34,990 bases of DNA, from positions 1 to 34,990 of the forward strand of contig JAVCCF010000109.1 of the NCBI GenBank assembly GCA_030765625.1, given 5' to 3'. Under the pieces are notes generated by a model. That model was not told the DNA's origin. It searched no databases and was given only the letters and a program-made list of their open reading frames with translations. This DNA comes from Candidatus Tenebribacter burtonii (GTDB lineage: Bacteria; Cloacimonadota; Cloacimonadia; Cloacimonadales; TCS61). Positions 27,589 to 34,990 of the stretch are shown here, one piece after another (position 1 is the stretch's first letter; each line of letters opens with the position of its first letter). The position numbers were made by a program, and so were the translations under genes.

Positions 27589-29088
27589 CTAAAATTTTGA
27601 TAATACTTTTTTGCAAATTTTATGCATAGCTTCTTTTGTTTTGTCGGTAAGTTTATCCTTGATCATGCTTTCCATGAATTCTTTATATTCGGAGTCTAAT
27701 GTAGAATAAAGTTCCTCTTCAAATTTTTGCACATTTTCCACTTCAATTTCATCAAGATAACCTTCATTTGCCATAAAGATAATGAATGTCTGTTTAGCTA
27801 CTGATAAAGGTGAATACTGTGCTTGTTTCAGTATTTCAACTATCCGTCTTCCTCTTGTAATCTGTGCTTGAGTTGCTTTATCGAGGTCTGATCCGAATTT
27901 AGCGAAAGCTTCAAGTTCCGTATATTGAGCCAAAGCAACACGAAGTTGCCCTGTTACGCTTTTCATAGATTTAAGCTGTGCATTTCCACCTACACGTGAT
28001 ACAGAAAGTCCGGCATTAATTGCAGGACGGATTCCTGAATGGAATAAACGACTATTCAAAAAAATCTGACCATCCGTGATCGAGATAACATTCGTTGGAA
28101 TATAAGCCGTCAGGTCGTCTGCTTGTGTCTCAATAATTGGAAGAGCAGTAAGTGAACCACCTCCCAGTTCATCATTAAGTTTAGAAGCTCGTTCCAAAAG
28201 ACGTGAATGAAGATAGAAAACATCTCCAGGATATGCTTCACGTCCGGGCGGTCTTCTTAGAAGTAAAGAGAGTTCTCTGTAAGATACAGCATGTTTAGAT
28301 AGATCATCATAAATAATGAGTGCGTGTTTTCCTTTATCACGGAAATATTCTCCCATTGTACATCCTGAATATGGTGAAAGATACTGCAAGGAAGCTGATT
28401 CTGCTGCTGAGGCAATAACCACAATAGTGTATTTCATAGCTCCACTTGCTTCAAGTGTATTTACTATTTTTGCAACAGACGATTTTTTTTGTCCGATAGC
28501 TACATAAACGCAAATAATATCAGTGTCTTTCTGATTTAAAATCGTATCGATCGCAATTGCTGTTTTACCTGTCTGGCGGTCACCAATGATCAATTCGCGT
28601 TGTCCTCTTCCAATTGGTATCATTGAGTCAATCGCCTTAAGTCCTGTTTGAAGCGGTTCTTTTACCGGCTGTCTTTGTATCACACCAAGAGCTTTTCTCT
28701 CAACAGGATGATATTCTTCAACTTTGATTTCACCTTTTCCATCCAGTGGTTCTCCAAGAGCATTCACAACACGACCCAACATCGCTTCACCTACAGGAAC
28801 CTGAAGGATCTTCTTAGTCCTTTTGGCAATATCACCTTCTTTGATCTTTTCCGCTTCACCAAATATGATACATCCGACATTGTCTTCTTCCAGGTTCAAT
28901 GCCATTCCCATAACATCACCGGGGAATTTTATCATTTCGCCTGCCATCACATTGTCCATTCCATAAATACGGGCAATACCGTCTCCTACCTGAACAACTT
29001 TTCCGGTTTCAGAAATATCAATATCAAATTTTAGTCCTTTGATCTTATCTCTCAGGATCGAACTTATTTCATCTGGTTGTATTTTCAT
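27589..29088 (-). CDS. atpA: ATP synthase F1 alpha subunit
   Basis: This 499-residue non-catalytic nucleotide-binding subunit has the P-loop GDRQTGKT, the strand [47 protein letters not shown], and the [22 protein letters not shown] segment with the arginine finger. All family hallmarks are present and the length is usual. It follows atpH after 7 nt. Confidence 0.98.
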   Translation of the reverse strand: MKIQPDEISSILRDKIKGLKFDIDISETGKVVQVGDGIARIYGMDNVMAGEMIKFPGDVMGMALNLEEDNVGCIIFGEAEKIKEGDIAKRTKKILQVPVGEAMLGRVVNALGEPLDGKGEIKVEEYHPVERKALGVIQRQPVKEPLQTGLKAIDSMIPIGRGQRELIIGDRQTGKTAIAIDTILNQKDTDIICVYVAIGQKKSSVAKIVNTLEASGAMKYTIVVIASAAESASLQYLSPYSGCTMGEYFRDKGKHALIIYDDLSKHAVSYRELSLLLRRPPGREAYPGDVFYLHSRLLERASKLNDELGGGSLTALPIIETQADDLTAYIPTNVISITDGQIFLNSRLFHSGIRPAINAGLSVSRVGGNAQLKSMKSVTGQLRVALAQYTELEAFAKFGSDLDKATQAQITRGRRIVEILKQAQYSPLSVAKQTFIIFMANEGYLDEIEVENVQKFEEELYSTLDSEYKEFMESMIKDKLTDKTKEAMHKICKKVLSKF

Positions 29089-29095
29089 ACTGGCC

Positions 29096-29641
29096 TCATT
29101 TCTTTTTTATTGACTTAACTTTTAACAGCTTTACTAAATTATTTTTGATTGATCCGTCAATTAACAAAGAATCCGTAGTAGCTACAAATCCTCCTAATAT
29201 ATCAGGATCGATTTTTGTTTCTAAAATTACATTTTTTTCTAGAATATTTTTTAATTTTAATGATATAGAATTAATCACATTCTCGGGTAATTCATGAGCA
29301 ATGGTTAATCCAACTTTGATTTTGTTATGCCTATCTAATATCTTGTTTTCCAAATCTTGCAGAATCTCTGTGATAATATTAAATCTGTGTTTTTTAATGA
29401 GAATACTGAATAAGTTTTTCCAAAGCTCTATGTTCTTTAATTTCTGCGTCATACTTAATGCTATTTCCAAACGCTTATTAGCTGGAAATAGATAAGAATT
29501 AACTGTCTTTATAAGCTCTGGCTCAGTTTTTATTGAACTGTTCATTATCTCGACATCAGCTAATATTGATTTAATTTCTTTATCATCAAGTCCACTAATA
29601 ATAGCATGAGAATATCGTTGAGCAACGAGTGTATTTTTCAT
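29096..29641 (-). CDS. atpH: ATP synthase F1 delta subunit
   Basis: This 181-residue peripheral-stalk subunit sits on top of F1. The N-terminal helical bundle begins [16 protein letters not shown]. The conserved C-terminal part, [44 protein letters not shown], is clear. Its ATG overlaps the atpF end by 4 nt, so the two stalk genes are translationally coupled. Confidence 0.95.
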   Translation of the reverse strand: MKNTLVAQRYSHAIISGLDDKEIKSILADVEIMNSSIKTEPELIKTVNSYLFPANKRLEIALSMTQKLKNIELWKNLFSILIKKHRFNIITEILQDLENKILDRHNKIKVGLTIAHELPENVINSISLKLKNILEKNVILETKIDPDILGGFVATTDSLLIDGSIKNNLVKLLKVKSIKKK

Positions 29642-30120
29642 TTGTTTCTTTTCTCAGAGATAATTTTTTTTATCAATTCTTTATCTCTCTTCTCATCAAG
29701 TTTTTCTGATAGAAATTTAGAAGAAAGTTCTGCAATCATTTCTGTCAGTTCATCTTCTATTTCTCCCATAACCTTTACTTTCTCGGTTTTAAGTTGTTTT
29801 TCCGTATCCTTTAATATTCGTTTTTCGTGTTCTTTTGCATTTTTCATGATGTCTTTGGCTTTACCTTCAGCATCACTGGTAGCAGCATTCTTCATCTTCC
29901 TAATCTCTTCAGCAGATTGCTTTAAATTATCATTTTTTTCTTCAACAAGTTTTTCAGCTTTCATACGGGAAGCCTTTGCTTCATCAATATTGGAAGCTAT
30001 TTTTTGCTGCCGCTCTTCCAAGATTTTTTTGATCGGTTTATACAGAATCTTATTCAGAACGATCAGTAAAAGTATGAAATTCAGAATCACAATAATGAGA
30101 GAATAATCTATACTAATCAT
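29638..30120 (-). CDS. atpF: ATP synthase F0 b subunit
   Basis: This 160-residue peripheral-stalk subunit has one N-terminal membrane helix (residues 7-26, SLIIVILNFILLLIVLNKIL), then KPIKKILEERQQKIASNIDEA and a long charged helical coiled coil rich in Lys, Glu and Ala to the end. Only one b-type gene is present, so the stalk is probably a homodimer. A 77-nt gap with a hairpin separates it from atpE. Confidence 0.95.
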   Translation of the reverse strand: MISIDYSLIIVILNFILLLIVLNKILYKPIKKILEERQQKIASNIDEAKASRMKAEKLVEEKNDNLKQSAEEIRKMKNAATSDAEGKAKDIMKNAKEHEKRILKDTEKQLKTEKVKVMGEIEDELTEMIAELSSKFLSEKLDEKRDKELIKKIISEKRNK

Positions 30121-30141
30121 AAAATCTCCAAATTAATATTT

Positions 30142-30172
30142 CGCTGTTGGAAATTATTTCTTCCAACTAGCG
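30142..30172 (-). other. Hairpin between atpE and atpF
   Basis: An 11-bp stem with one bulged base is formed by CGCT-GTTGGAA and TTCCAAC-T-AGCG around an 8-nt loop. No T run follows in the minus direction, so it is not a standard terminator. It lies 25 nt past the atpE stop and could block 3' decay or partly terminate to raise c-subunit mRNA. Confidence 0.5.
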
Positions 30173-30197
30173 TTTAATGTCAGGTTTTGGGTTACTC

Positions 30198-30452
30198 TTA
30201 AGTTGAGAATATCAACAAAAGTGCAATAACCAGTGAATAGATACCTGTTGACTCAGACACAGCCTGACCAACAAGCATAGTACGTGTAATAAGACTTGCA
30301 TTTTCCGGTGAACGAGCTATTCCTTCACAAGCTTTACCCGCTACAAATCCCTCACCAACCCCTGGTCCTAAAGCACCCATTCCCATACACATTCCTGCAC
30401 CCAGAAGTGCAGCAGCTTTTACGATTCCTTGTGCTAATGTAATGTTATCCAT
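30198..30452 (-). CDS. atpE: ATP synthase F0 c subunit, single hairpin
   Basis: This 84-residue rotor protein has two membrane helices joined by the polar loop ARSPENAS (Arg47). The ion-binding carboxylate is Glu67 in VSESTGIYSLV. The residues Glu67, Ser68, Thr69 and Tyr72 fit the sodium-type signature of Ilyobacter and Fusobacterium c subunits. Helix 1 has Glu34 (GVGEGFVAGK) where Ilyobacter has Gln32, which is the two-carboxylate arrangement known from Fusobacterium nucleatum. Na+ coupling is therefore plausible but not shown. A strong GGAGG precedes the ATG. It sits directly after a triple-hairpin c gene, so the ring may be mixed. Confidence 0.95.
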   Translation of the reverse strand: MDNITLAQGIVKAAALLGAGMCMGMGALGPGVGEGFVAGKACEGIARSPENASLITRTMLVGQAVSESTGIYSLVIALLLIFST

Positions 30453-30482
30453 TTTTCCTCCAATATCTTTATACTAAATTAT

Positions 30483-31235
30483 TTATACTGCAAAGATCAG
30501 CAGAAAAGCAACCACTAACGAATAGATCGCTGTTGATTCTGATACTGCTGCTCCGAGAAACATCGTTCTCATAATTTTTGATCTTTCTTTAGGGAATTTA
30601 CCCATCATATCATTTGCTTTACCGGCAACATAACCAATCCCTGCCCCGGGACCAATCGTTCCCAGTCCAATTGCCATTCCTGCCCCAATCAATGAAATTG
30701 ATTTTAATAAAATCTTACCTACTGAAAGTCCTATCGGTTGATTTGGAACAGAATACAAAAGCAATAATGCCACAACGAGGGCAAATATGGCAGAAGTTTG
30801 TGATAATGCCTGACCTATGAGCATATTTCCCATTATTGCATTACCATGTTTTGGCATTCTTGCTACAGATTTGCATGCTTCTCCACCGGAATATCCTGCA
30901 CCCAAAGAGGGACCAAATGCACCAATTCCCATAGCCAATCCGGCAGCAAGTAAAGCAGCAGCTCTATACCAACCGCCTTCAGTAATATCAAAACCACCAT
31001 ATATCAACAGCATGGAAATCACTAAGGCAAAGATTCCTGCAGTTTGTGCCGCTGCTTGACCAATAAGCATCGTTCTGAATAATTGGTCATTAGCTTTGGG
31101 TTGTCTCATTACTCCCAGAGCACCCTCACCAGCAATTATTCCTGATCCAATGCCCGTGGTAATTGCCCCCAAACCAACACTTATTCCCGCTCCGAGATAT
31201 GCTGCAATTCTAATATATTCAACAGATAATTCCAT
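30483..31235 (-). CDS. Triple-hairpin ATP synthase c subunit with a single ion-binding glutamate
   Basis: This 250-residue fusion contains three c-type hairpins (six membrane helices), about residues 1-81, 82-167 and 168-250. Each has the glycine-rich helix 1 and a cytoplasmic loop (MRQPKAND, ARMPKHGN, GKFPKERS). The carboxylate position reads Gln64 (AAAQTAGIFALV), Gln146 (ALSQTSAIFALVV) and Glu233 (VSESTAIYSLVV), so only the third hairpin can carry an ion. The codons are CAA, CAA and GAA. Fused c subunits with fewer sites are known in V-type ATPases, in Acetobacterium woodii (two hairpins, one Glu) and in Methanocaldococcus jannaschii (three hairpins, two carboxylates). The frame is unbroken and the start lies 2 nt after the atpB stop. 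I infer a working rotor subunit that lowers ions moved per turn. Confidence 0.9.
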   Translation of the reverse strand: MELSVEYIRIAAYLGAGISVGLGAITTGIGSGIIAGEGALGVMRQPKANDQLFRTMLIGQAAAQTAGIFALVISMLLIYGGFDITEGGWYRAAALLAAGLAMGIGAFGPSLGAGYSGGEACKSVARMPKHGNAIMGNMLIGQALSQTSAIFALVVALLLLYSVPNQPIGLSVGKILLKSISLIGAGMAIGLGTIGPGAGIGYVAGKANDMMGKFPKERSKIMRTMFLGAAVSESTAIYSLVVAFLLIFAV

Positions 31236-31237
31236 TA

Positions 31238-32149
31238 TTACTCCGAGATTTCAACACCGATATATGTAAGTGCCAGCATTGTGAAAACAAATGCCTGTAT
31301 TGTTCCAACAAACAGTCCAAAGAAAAGAATTAAACCAACTGGTAAAACCACGTAACTAACCAGAGATGAGACAACTGTAATAATGATTGCTCCTCCCAAA
31401 ATATTCCCAAATAATCGGAAAGAAATTGATACAACCTTAGAAATTTCTCCAATAATGTCGAGAAGGAAAAGGGGGTTTTTAACTGGGTTTACATAATTTT
31501 TGAGATGACCCCATACACCTTTTACTTTAATTGCTGTTATATGAACAATGGATACTGCAAGAATTCCAAGTCCAAGTGGAACATTAAGATTTCTGGTTGG
31601 TTCCATAAATCCCGGGATCGGGATCATTCCAATCATATTACTGACCCAGATGAATAAAAAAAGAGTTACAATATAGGGTGTAAAATTTACTTTTTCTTTG
31701 CCAAGTGTTTCTGTCACAAATTGTTCCAAAGCAGTGTATACCATTTCAAATAATATCTGAGGTTGGGAAGGTCTTTTCAATAATTTCTTTTTTATCAGGA
31801 GAGCAATAAACAGTAGCAGAATATCAACAATAAGCAGCATCCGCAAAAGTTGGAATGTTCCAATTGCTGTAGTTTTACCAAATATATTTTTAAAGAATTC
31901 ATAGGTTTTATTACTACCGTAAATTTTTGGCGTTTCACCGTTTTGACGATAATATTCATCTATCTGGAATTCTTCGGTTATTTTTTCTTGAAGGTCGTAA
32001 TGGCTCTGAATATTTCTAAAAACAAATTTTCCATCATCAAATCCAATTTGGAGTTGTTTATTGAAGCCACTTGAAACAAATACAAGGGCAGTTTCAATAA
32101 TGATAAAGAAAATAAAAATCTTTAAGATCGGGCTTTTCTTTTTAGTCAT
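31238..32149 (-). CDS. atpB: ATP synthase F0 a subunit
   Basis: This 303-residue stator channel subunit has the essential Arg245 in ISFRLFGNILGGAI. Other hallmarks are FTPYIVTLFLFIWVSNMIGMIP and the C-terminal GLFVGTIQAFVFTMLALTYIGVEI. The N-terminus has one membrane helix followed by a long hydrophilic segment (about residues 30-90) that would lie on the periplasmic side. It is the first core F0 gene, 1 nt after atpI and 2 nt before the triple-hairpin c gene. Confidence 0.96.
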   Translation of the reverse strand: MTKKKSPILKIFIFFIIIETALVFVSSGFNKQLQIGFDDGKFVFRNIQSHYDLQEKITEEFQIDEYYRQNGETPKIYGSNKTYEFFKNIFGKTTAIGTFQLLRMLLIVDILLLFIALLIKKKLLKRPSQPQILFEMVYTALEQFVTETLGKEKVNFTPYIVTLFLFIWVSNMIGMIPIPGFMEPTRNLNVPLGLGILAVSIVHITAIKVKGVWGHLKNYVNPVKNPLFLLDIIGEISKVVSISFRLFGNILGGAIIITVVSSLVSYVVLPVGLILFFGLFVGTIQAFVFTMLALTYIGVEISE

Positions 32150-32150
32150 T

Positions 32151-32531
32151 CTATCCTCTAAAATACTTATTGTTTTTCAAATTACTTACAATTTCAACTA
32201 TGTATATCACGATCTGTGCAGAAAGCAAACCAGCACCGAAAATAATGATATCCGGTTTTACCAGAAAGAATACTGCAAGTGCAAAGATTGTTAGTATGGC
32301 ATATCTCGTTAGCGAACCCTTAGCTGCATTAACACGTGATTTCGTTGGTAAAAGTCCTATTCTTTTCTTTAAATTATGAGCCAGCCAAAAAAAATTTCCA
32401 GCACTTCCTATTGTGCCCATAATCCAGCTTATAGATTGCTTAAAGAACCACGGTAAAAACAAAAATGCAAGAATGTTTGTCAAGAGAATAATCAGCAATA
32501 TTTTATTAATATATTTATTATTGTTTTCCAT
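32151..32531 (-). CDS. atpI: ATP synthase subunit I-like membrane protein
   Basis: This 126-residue protein has four predicted membrane helices (about residues 10-30, 34-52, 72-90, 95-113) and the basic loop HNLKKRIGLLPTKSRVNAAKGSLTRYA. Its size, topology and position just before atpB fit the subunit I family, which helps assemble the c-ring and is not part of the finished enzyme. Sequence similarity in this family is low, so the call leans on context. In this operon it would have to handle two unlike c proteins. Confidence 0.75.
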   Translation of the reverse strand: MENNNKYINKILLIILLTNILAFLFLPWFFKQSISWIMGTIGSAGNFFWLAHNLKKRIGLLPTKSRVNAAKGSLTRYAILTIFALAVFFLVKPDIIIFGAGLLSAQIVIYIVEIVSNLKNNKYFRG

Positions 32532-32540
32532 ATTTTTTAC

Positions 32541-32774
32541 TTATTCTTTTTTGAATGTTTTTTTTAATAATTTGTATGCTGCAAAAATTCCAACAGATAC
32601 ACCTAACACAACGCCAACTAAAATTAATACTCCATCTGTTTGGAATCTTTTTTCCAGATATATCGCTCCTGCTAAAAAAATAAGTATTGAGCTAACAACG
32701 GTAAGACCTAATTGTGTTATCAAGTTTATGTACTTTAATAATTCACTATTCAGCGAGCTCTTTTTTTTCCACAT
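32541..32774 (-). CDS. atpZ: AtpZ-like small membrane protein (AtpZ/AtpI family)
   Basis: This 77-residue protein has two membrane helices separated by the short segment YLEKRFQTDG, and a basic tail (AAYKLLKKTFKKE). This is the AtpZ (ATPase_gene1) pattern, found at the head of many bacterial atp operons and linked to assembly or divalent-cation supply. The ATG lies inside the bactofilin gene (29-nt overlap) and has only a weak Shine-Dalgarno site, suggesting coupling to bactofilin translation. Confidence 0.78.
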   Translation of the reverse strand: MWKKKSSLNSELLKYINLITQLGLTVVSSILIFLAGAIYLEKRFQTDGVLILVGVVLGVSVGIFAAYKLLKKTFKKE

Positions 32775-33144
32775 CTTCTGTTATTATTGGCTTTCTTATT
32801 GGTTTAGAACCTGAGGTCATAGAACTGCTCCCATTGAAAACTGCTCCTGTATGAATTTTTAAAATTTTTGCAATAATGTCACCATTCATTTTGGCACTTC
32901 TATCCAGCTCAATAGCATCTTTACAGGTTACATTTCCAATTACCTTACCGGAAATAAGACATTCATCCGCTTTAATATCTGCTTTGGCAACTCCTGATGC
33001 CCCAATGGTTACAAATCCGTCAGATTCAATAGTTCCTTCAATCTCGCCATCAATTCGTATACCACCCTGAACATATAGCGTACCCTTTATTTTACTTCCT
33101 TTTCCAATTATGGTTGAAAGTTCAACTTTTCTATTCTTATTCAT
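32746..33144 (-). CDS. Bactofilin
   Basis: This 132-residue polymer-forming cytoskeletal protein has a central beta-helix of short repeats (about residues 10-105): IIGKGSKIKGTLYVQGGIRIDGEIEGTIES, VTIGASGVAKADIKADECLISGKVIGNVT and MNGDIIAKILKIHTGAVFNG. Flexible charged ends flank it, as in the DUF583 family. Bactofilins form filaments at the membrane and often work with M23 peptidases in cell shape, and such a peptidase is the gene just upstream (13-nt gap). AGGAGG overlaps the peptidase stop. The neighbouring parAB genes recall Myxococcus, where bactofilins scaffold the ParABS machinery. Confidence 0.93.
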   Translation of the reverse strand: MNKNRKVELSTIIGKGSKIKGTLYVQGGIRIDGEIEGTIESDGFVTIGASGVAKADIKADECLISGKVIGNVTCKDAIELDRSAKMNGDIIAKILKIHTGAVFNGSSSMTSGSKPIRKPIITEDVEKKELAE

Positions 33145-33157
33145 ATTTTATTTCCTC

Positions 33158-33823
33158 CTACTTTTTAACATTAATATATTCTTCTGGATCGACATTTACC
33201 CCATTTAACATTATTTCATAATGCAGATGCGGAGCAGAACTATTTCCAGTATTTCCAACCAGTGCAATAGTCTCTCCCTTTTCCACAGTATTTTTGCCCT
33301 CAAAAAATGTTGTTGCAAGATGTGCATAAAGCGTAGCATATTCATTAAAATGATCTATCATTATTACATTACCATAATTTTTATCGTAATATACAGACAG
33401 TATTTCGCCTGCTGCGACAGCTACAACTTCAGTACCTGTAGCGGCTGCAAAATCCAATCCGGGATGCTTCTCAGAAAACCGCTGGCTTATAGCAAAATCA
33501 CCTTTTACGGGAATAATATCCGGCATAAATCTACGTTTCTCATTATAATGAATAACTTTTCCGTAATTTCCATTTACATCTCCATTTTGCTCTTCTAAAT
33601 AAGTATCCAATAATGCTTGTATTTTCTCTTCATTTGTTTTGGAAAATGAAACAAGATTAATGTCATCTGCAATTTTTCTATTTAATTGCTTTATATATTT
33701 TGCTGAAACTACAAGTTCTTCCTGTTGTTTTAATACCAGCTTTTTCAGCTTGATATTTTCTGCATAAAACCAGGCTGTGATTAGTAAAACGATGATCAAT
33801 AATATTGCAACAATAAATTTCAT
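33158..33823 (-). CDS. Membrane-anchored M23 (LytM) peptidoglycan endopeptidase
   Basis: This 221-residue protein has one N-terminal membrane helix (residues 3-20), a charged coiled-coil stretch (about 24-78), and an M23 domain (about 110-215). The zinc and catalytic residues are all present: His120 and Asp124 in HPGLDFAA, His168 in YAHL, and His199 and His201 in PHLHYEI. It is therefore probably an active cell-wall hydrolase facing the periplasm. Its ATG overlaps the parB stop by 4 nt, and bactofilin follows, so it likely acts with that scaffold in shaping the wall. Confidence 0.92.
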   Translation of the reverse strand: MKFIVAILLIIVLLITAWFYAENIKLKKLVLKQQEELVVSAKYIKQLNRKIADDINLVSFSKTNEEKIQALLDTYLEEQNGDVNGNYGKVIHYNEKRRFMPDIIPVKGDFAISQRFSEKHPGLDFAAATGTEVVAVAAGEILSVYYDKNYGNVIMIDHFNEYATLYAHLATTFFEGKNTVEKGETIALVGNTGNSSAPHLHYEIMLNGVNVDPEEYINVKK

Positions 33824-34671
33824 TTTCCTAATTTATCCAATAATTTTTTCAGTTCATCTTGAGAAGAGTAATAGAAGCTAACTTTTCCCTTATAATTATT
33901 ATCAGAAATTTTAACTTTAGATTTGAATTTATGTTTCAGGTTTTTTTCAAATTCTTTTAATTCGGGAATATCAATTACAACTTTTTTCTTTTTAGAATGA
34001 GAAACTAAACCTGTTTCTTTTATTCGCTTAGCTTCTTCCTCTGTTTTTCTAACAGAAAGCTTATTCTTTATAATAAGTTGCGAAAACTCATCTCTTAGTT
34101 CTTCATCAACCTGCAAAATAGCCCTTGCATGCCCGGATGATATCTGATCATTTAATATCATCAGCTGTATATCATTACTCAATTTTAATAACCTGATAAA
34201 ATTGGTTATAGTTACTCTGTCCTTACCAACGATTTCAGATATTTGTGCATGTGTAAGTTTGAATTCTTCATTCAATTGTTGATATGCTTTTGCTTCCTCA
34301 ATTGCTGTAAGGTTTTCTCTCTGTACATTTTCGATTATCGCGAATTGCAGTTGCTCTTTAGGTGAAACACTGCGAATAATAACAGGTATTTCGCTGAATC
34401 CCGCTAGCTTAGATGCTTCCAGTCTACGTTCACCGGCAATAAGCTCATAATCACCTTCATCTGTTGTAGTTACGATAATCGGTTGGATTATTCCATTCTC
34501 TTTCAGTGAATTTGCTAGTTCCTGTAATTTTTCAGAGTTAAATAGCTTTCTCGGTTGATATCTATTTGGTTTGATCTTATCAGTTTTTATTGTGGTTATC
34601 CCAGTTGAAACATCTGTAGATTCAGGAACTGCACTTATTAAGGCTTCTAATCCTTTTCCTAATTTTGTCAT
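33820..34671 (-). CDS. parB: Chromosome partitioning protein ParB
   Basis: This 283-residue protein is the parS-binding CTP switch of chromosome segregation. N-terminal marks are MTKLGKGLEALIS (the ParA-stimulating end) and IKPNRYQPRKLF (about residues 34-44). The CTP-binding boxes are GERRLEASKLAG (80-91) and ENVQREN (114-120). The helix-turn-helix is THAQISEIVGKDRVTITNFIRLL (about 140-162). The C-terminal dimer domain (about 230-283, SFYYSSQDELKKLLDKLGK) is complete. A perfect parS lies about 10 kb away in this window. It overlaps parA and the M23 gene by 4 nt on each side. Confidence 0.97.
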   Translation of the reverse strand: MTKLGKGLEALISAVPESTDVSTGITTIKTDKIKPNRYQPRKLFNSEKLQELANSLKENGIIQPIIVTTTDEGDYELIAGERRLEASKLAGFSEIPVIIRSVSPKEQLQFAIIENVQRENLTAIEEAKAYQQLNEEFKLTHAQISEIVGKDRVTITNFIRLLKLSNDIQLMILNDQISSGHARAILQVDEELRDEFSQLIIKNKLSVRKTEEEAKRIKETGLVSHSKKKKVVIDIPELKEFEKNLKHKFKSKVKISDNNYKGKVSFYYSSQDELKKLLDKLGK

Positions 34672-34990
34672 CTTGCCATCACTTCCTTTGCTAATTGTAA
34701 ATAGCTTTTAGCACCCGTAGATTTAATGTCGTAATGGAATATTGATTTTCCAAAACTGGGTGCTTCACTCAATTTGACACTTCGATGAATAATAGTATTG
34801 AATGCCTGTTCCTGGAAATAGCGTCTCACTTCTTTGGCAACTTGAAGAGAAAGGTTAAGTCTCCTATCGTACATAGTGAGCAAAATTCCCATAATATTCA
34901 AATCGGGGTTAAGTCCCTTTTTTATTAATCTAATTGTGTTAAGAAGCTGACTCACACCCTCAAGAGCATAATATTCACACTGAATTGGAA
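34668..34990 (-). CDS. parA: Chromosome partitioning ATPase ParA/Soj, N-terminal part outside window
   Basis: Only the C-terminal 107 codons are visible and the frame is open to the window edge. The GTG at 34955 is internal, because upstream codons read PIQCEYYALEG, the conserved ParA segment. The rest, LLNTIRLIKKGLNPDLNIMGILLTMYDRRLNLS, and IHRSVKLSEAPSFGKSIFHYD, is typical of Soj-type chromosomal ParA. The Walker motifs lie outside the window. It overlaps parB by 4 nt. Confidence 0.95.
   Translation of the reverse strand, partial: PIQCEYYALEGVSQLLNTIRLIKKGLNPDLNIMGILLTMYDRRLNLSLQVAKEVRRYFQEQAFNTIIHRSVKLSEAPSFGKSIFHYDIKSTGAKSYLQLAKEVMAR

Noticed and set aside
30483-31235. Possible artefact: three adjacent atpE genes fused by missed stops
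   Set aside because: The frame is continuous with no stop, no internal Shine-Dalgarno plus ATG at the hairpin boundaries, and sensible linkers, so a genuine fusion is the simpler reading.
34668-34955. Separate short gene starting at GTG 34955
   Set aside because: The frame continues to the window edge with conserved ParA residues, so this is the C-terminal part of parA.

Overview
The window is AT-rich bacterial chromosome from a diderm. The cell-envelope evidence is an LptE-like lipoprotein, a LolA-like carrier, two lipoprotein signal peptides and secreted multidomain proteins. One of those proteins ends in a type IX-secretion-like tail of the form NFPNPFNPSTT. GEVED domains, C10 and C39-like peptidases, this tail, and frequent strong AGGAGG Shine-Dalgarno sites (uncommon in true Bacteroidota) suggest an FCB-group lineage such as Cloacimonadota or a relative. 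This placement is inference, not proof. No rRNA, tRNA, CRISPR array, transposase or integrase was seen, and no gene-free stretch exceeds about 200 bases.

Region 1 (1-9504, + strand) holds two secreted papain-like peptidase genes, each closed by a clear intrinsic terminator. The first is cut by the left edge. It carries the C-terminal half of a C10 (streptopain-type) domain followed by six GEVED modules and three ADDF/WG modules, and contains an exact 1221-bp in-frame duplication unit. The second is a C39-like peptidase with adhesion-type domains. The two share a C-terminal module.

Region 2 (9700-16331, - strand) holds a SLOG-fold protein translationally coupled to an HD-type phosphohydrolase whose HD motif reads HE. 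It also holds a full-length OvoA-type ovothiol synthase/methyltransferase and a 1.1-kilo-residue double beta-helix surface protein with a sorting tail.

Region 3 (16524-22814, - strand) is a tight housekeeping and envelope cluster, in transcription order lptE-like, rluB-like, ychF, ftsK, lolA-like, manC. Across a divergent promoter sits a + strand gene for an excisionase-type helix-turn-helix fused to a PTS EIIA domain.

Region 4 (23599-34990, mostly - strand) holds a perfect 16-bp parS palindrome between converging genes, a lipoprotein of the DUF4015 glycosidase-like family, and one long collinear run. That run, in transcription order, is parA (cut by the right edge), parB, M23 peptidase, bactofilin, atpZ, atpI, atpB, a triple-hairpin c subunit, atpE, atpF, atpH, atpA, atpG, atpD, atpC and a terminator. 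The parAB genes plus parS suggest the region lies near the chromosome origin.

The most striking observation is the second rotor-subunit gene in the F-type ATP synthase operon. It is a fusion of three c-type hairpins in which the ion-binding glutamate survives only in the third (Gln, Gln, Glu). A normal single-hairpin AtpE lies directly downstream and carries a sodium-type two-carboxylate signature. This predicts a mixed c-ring with a lowered ion-to-ATP ratio.
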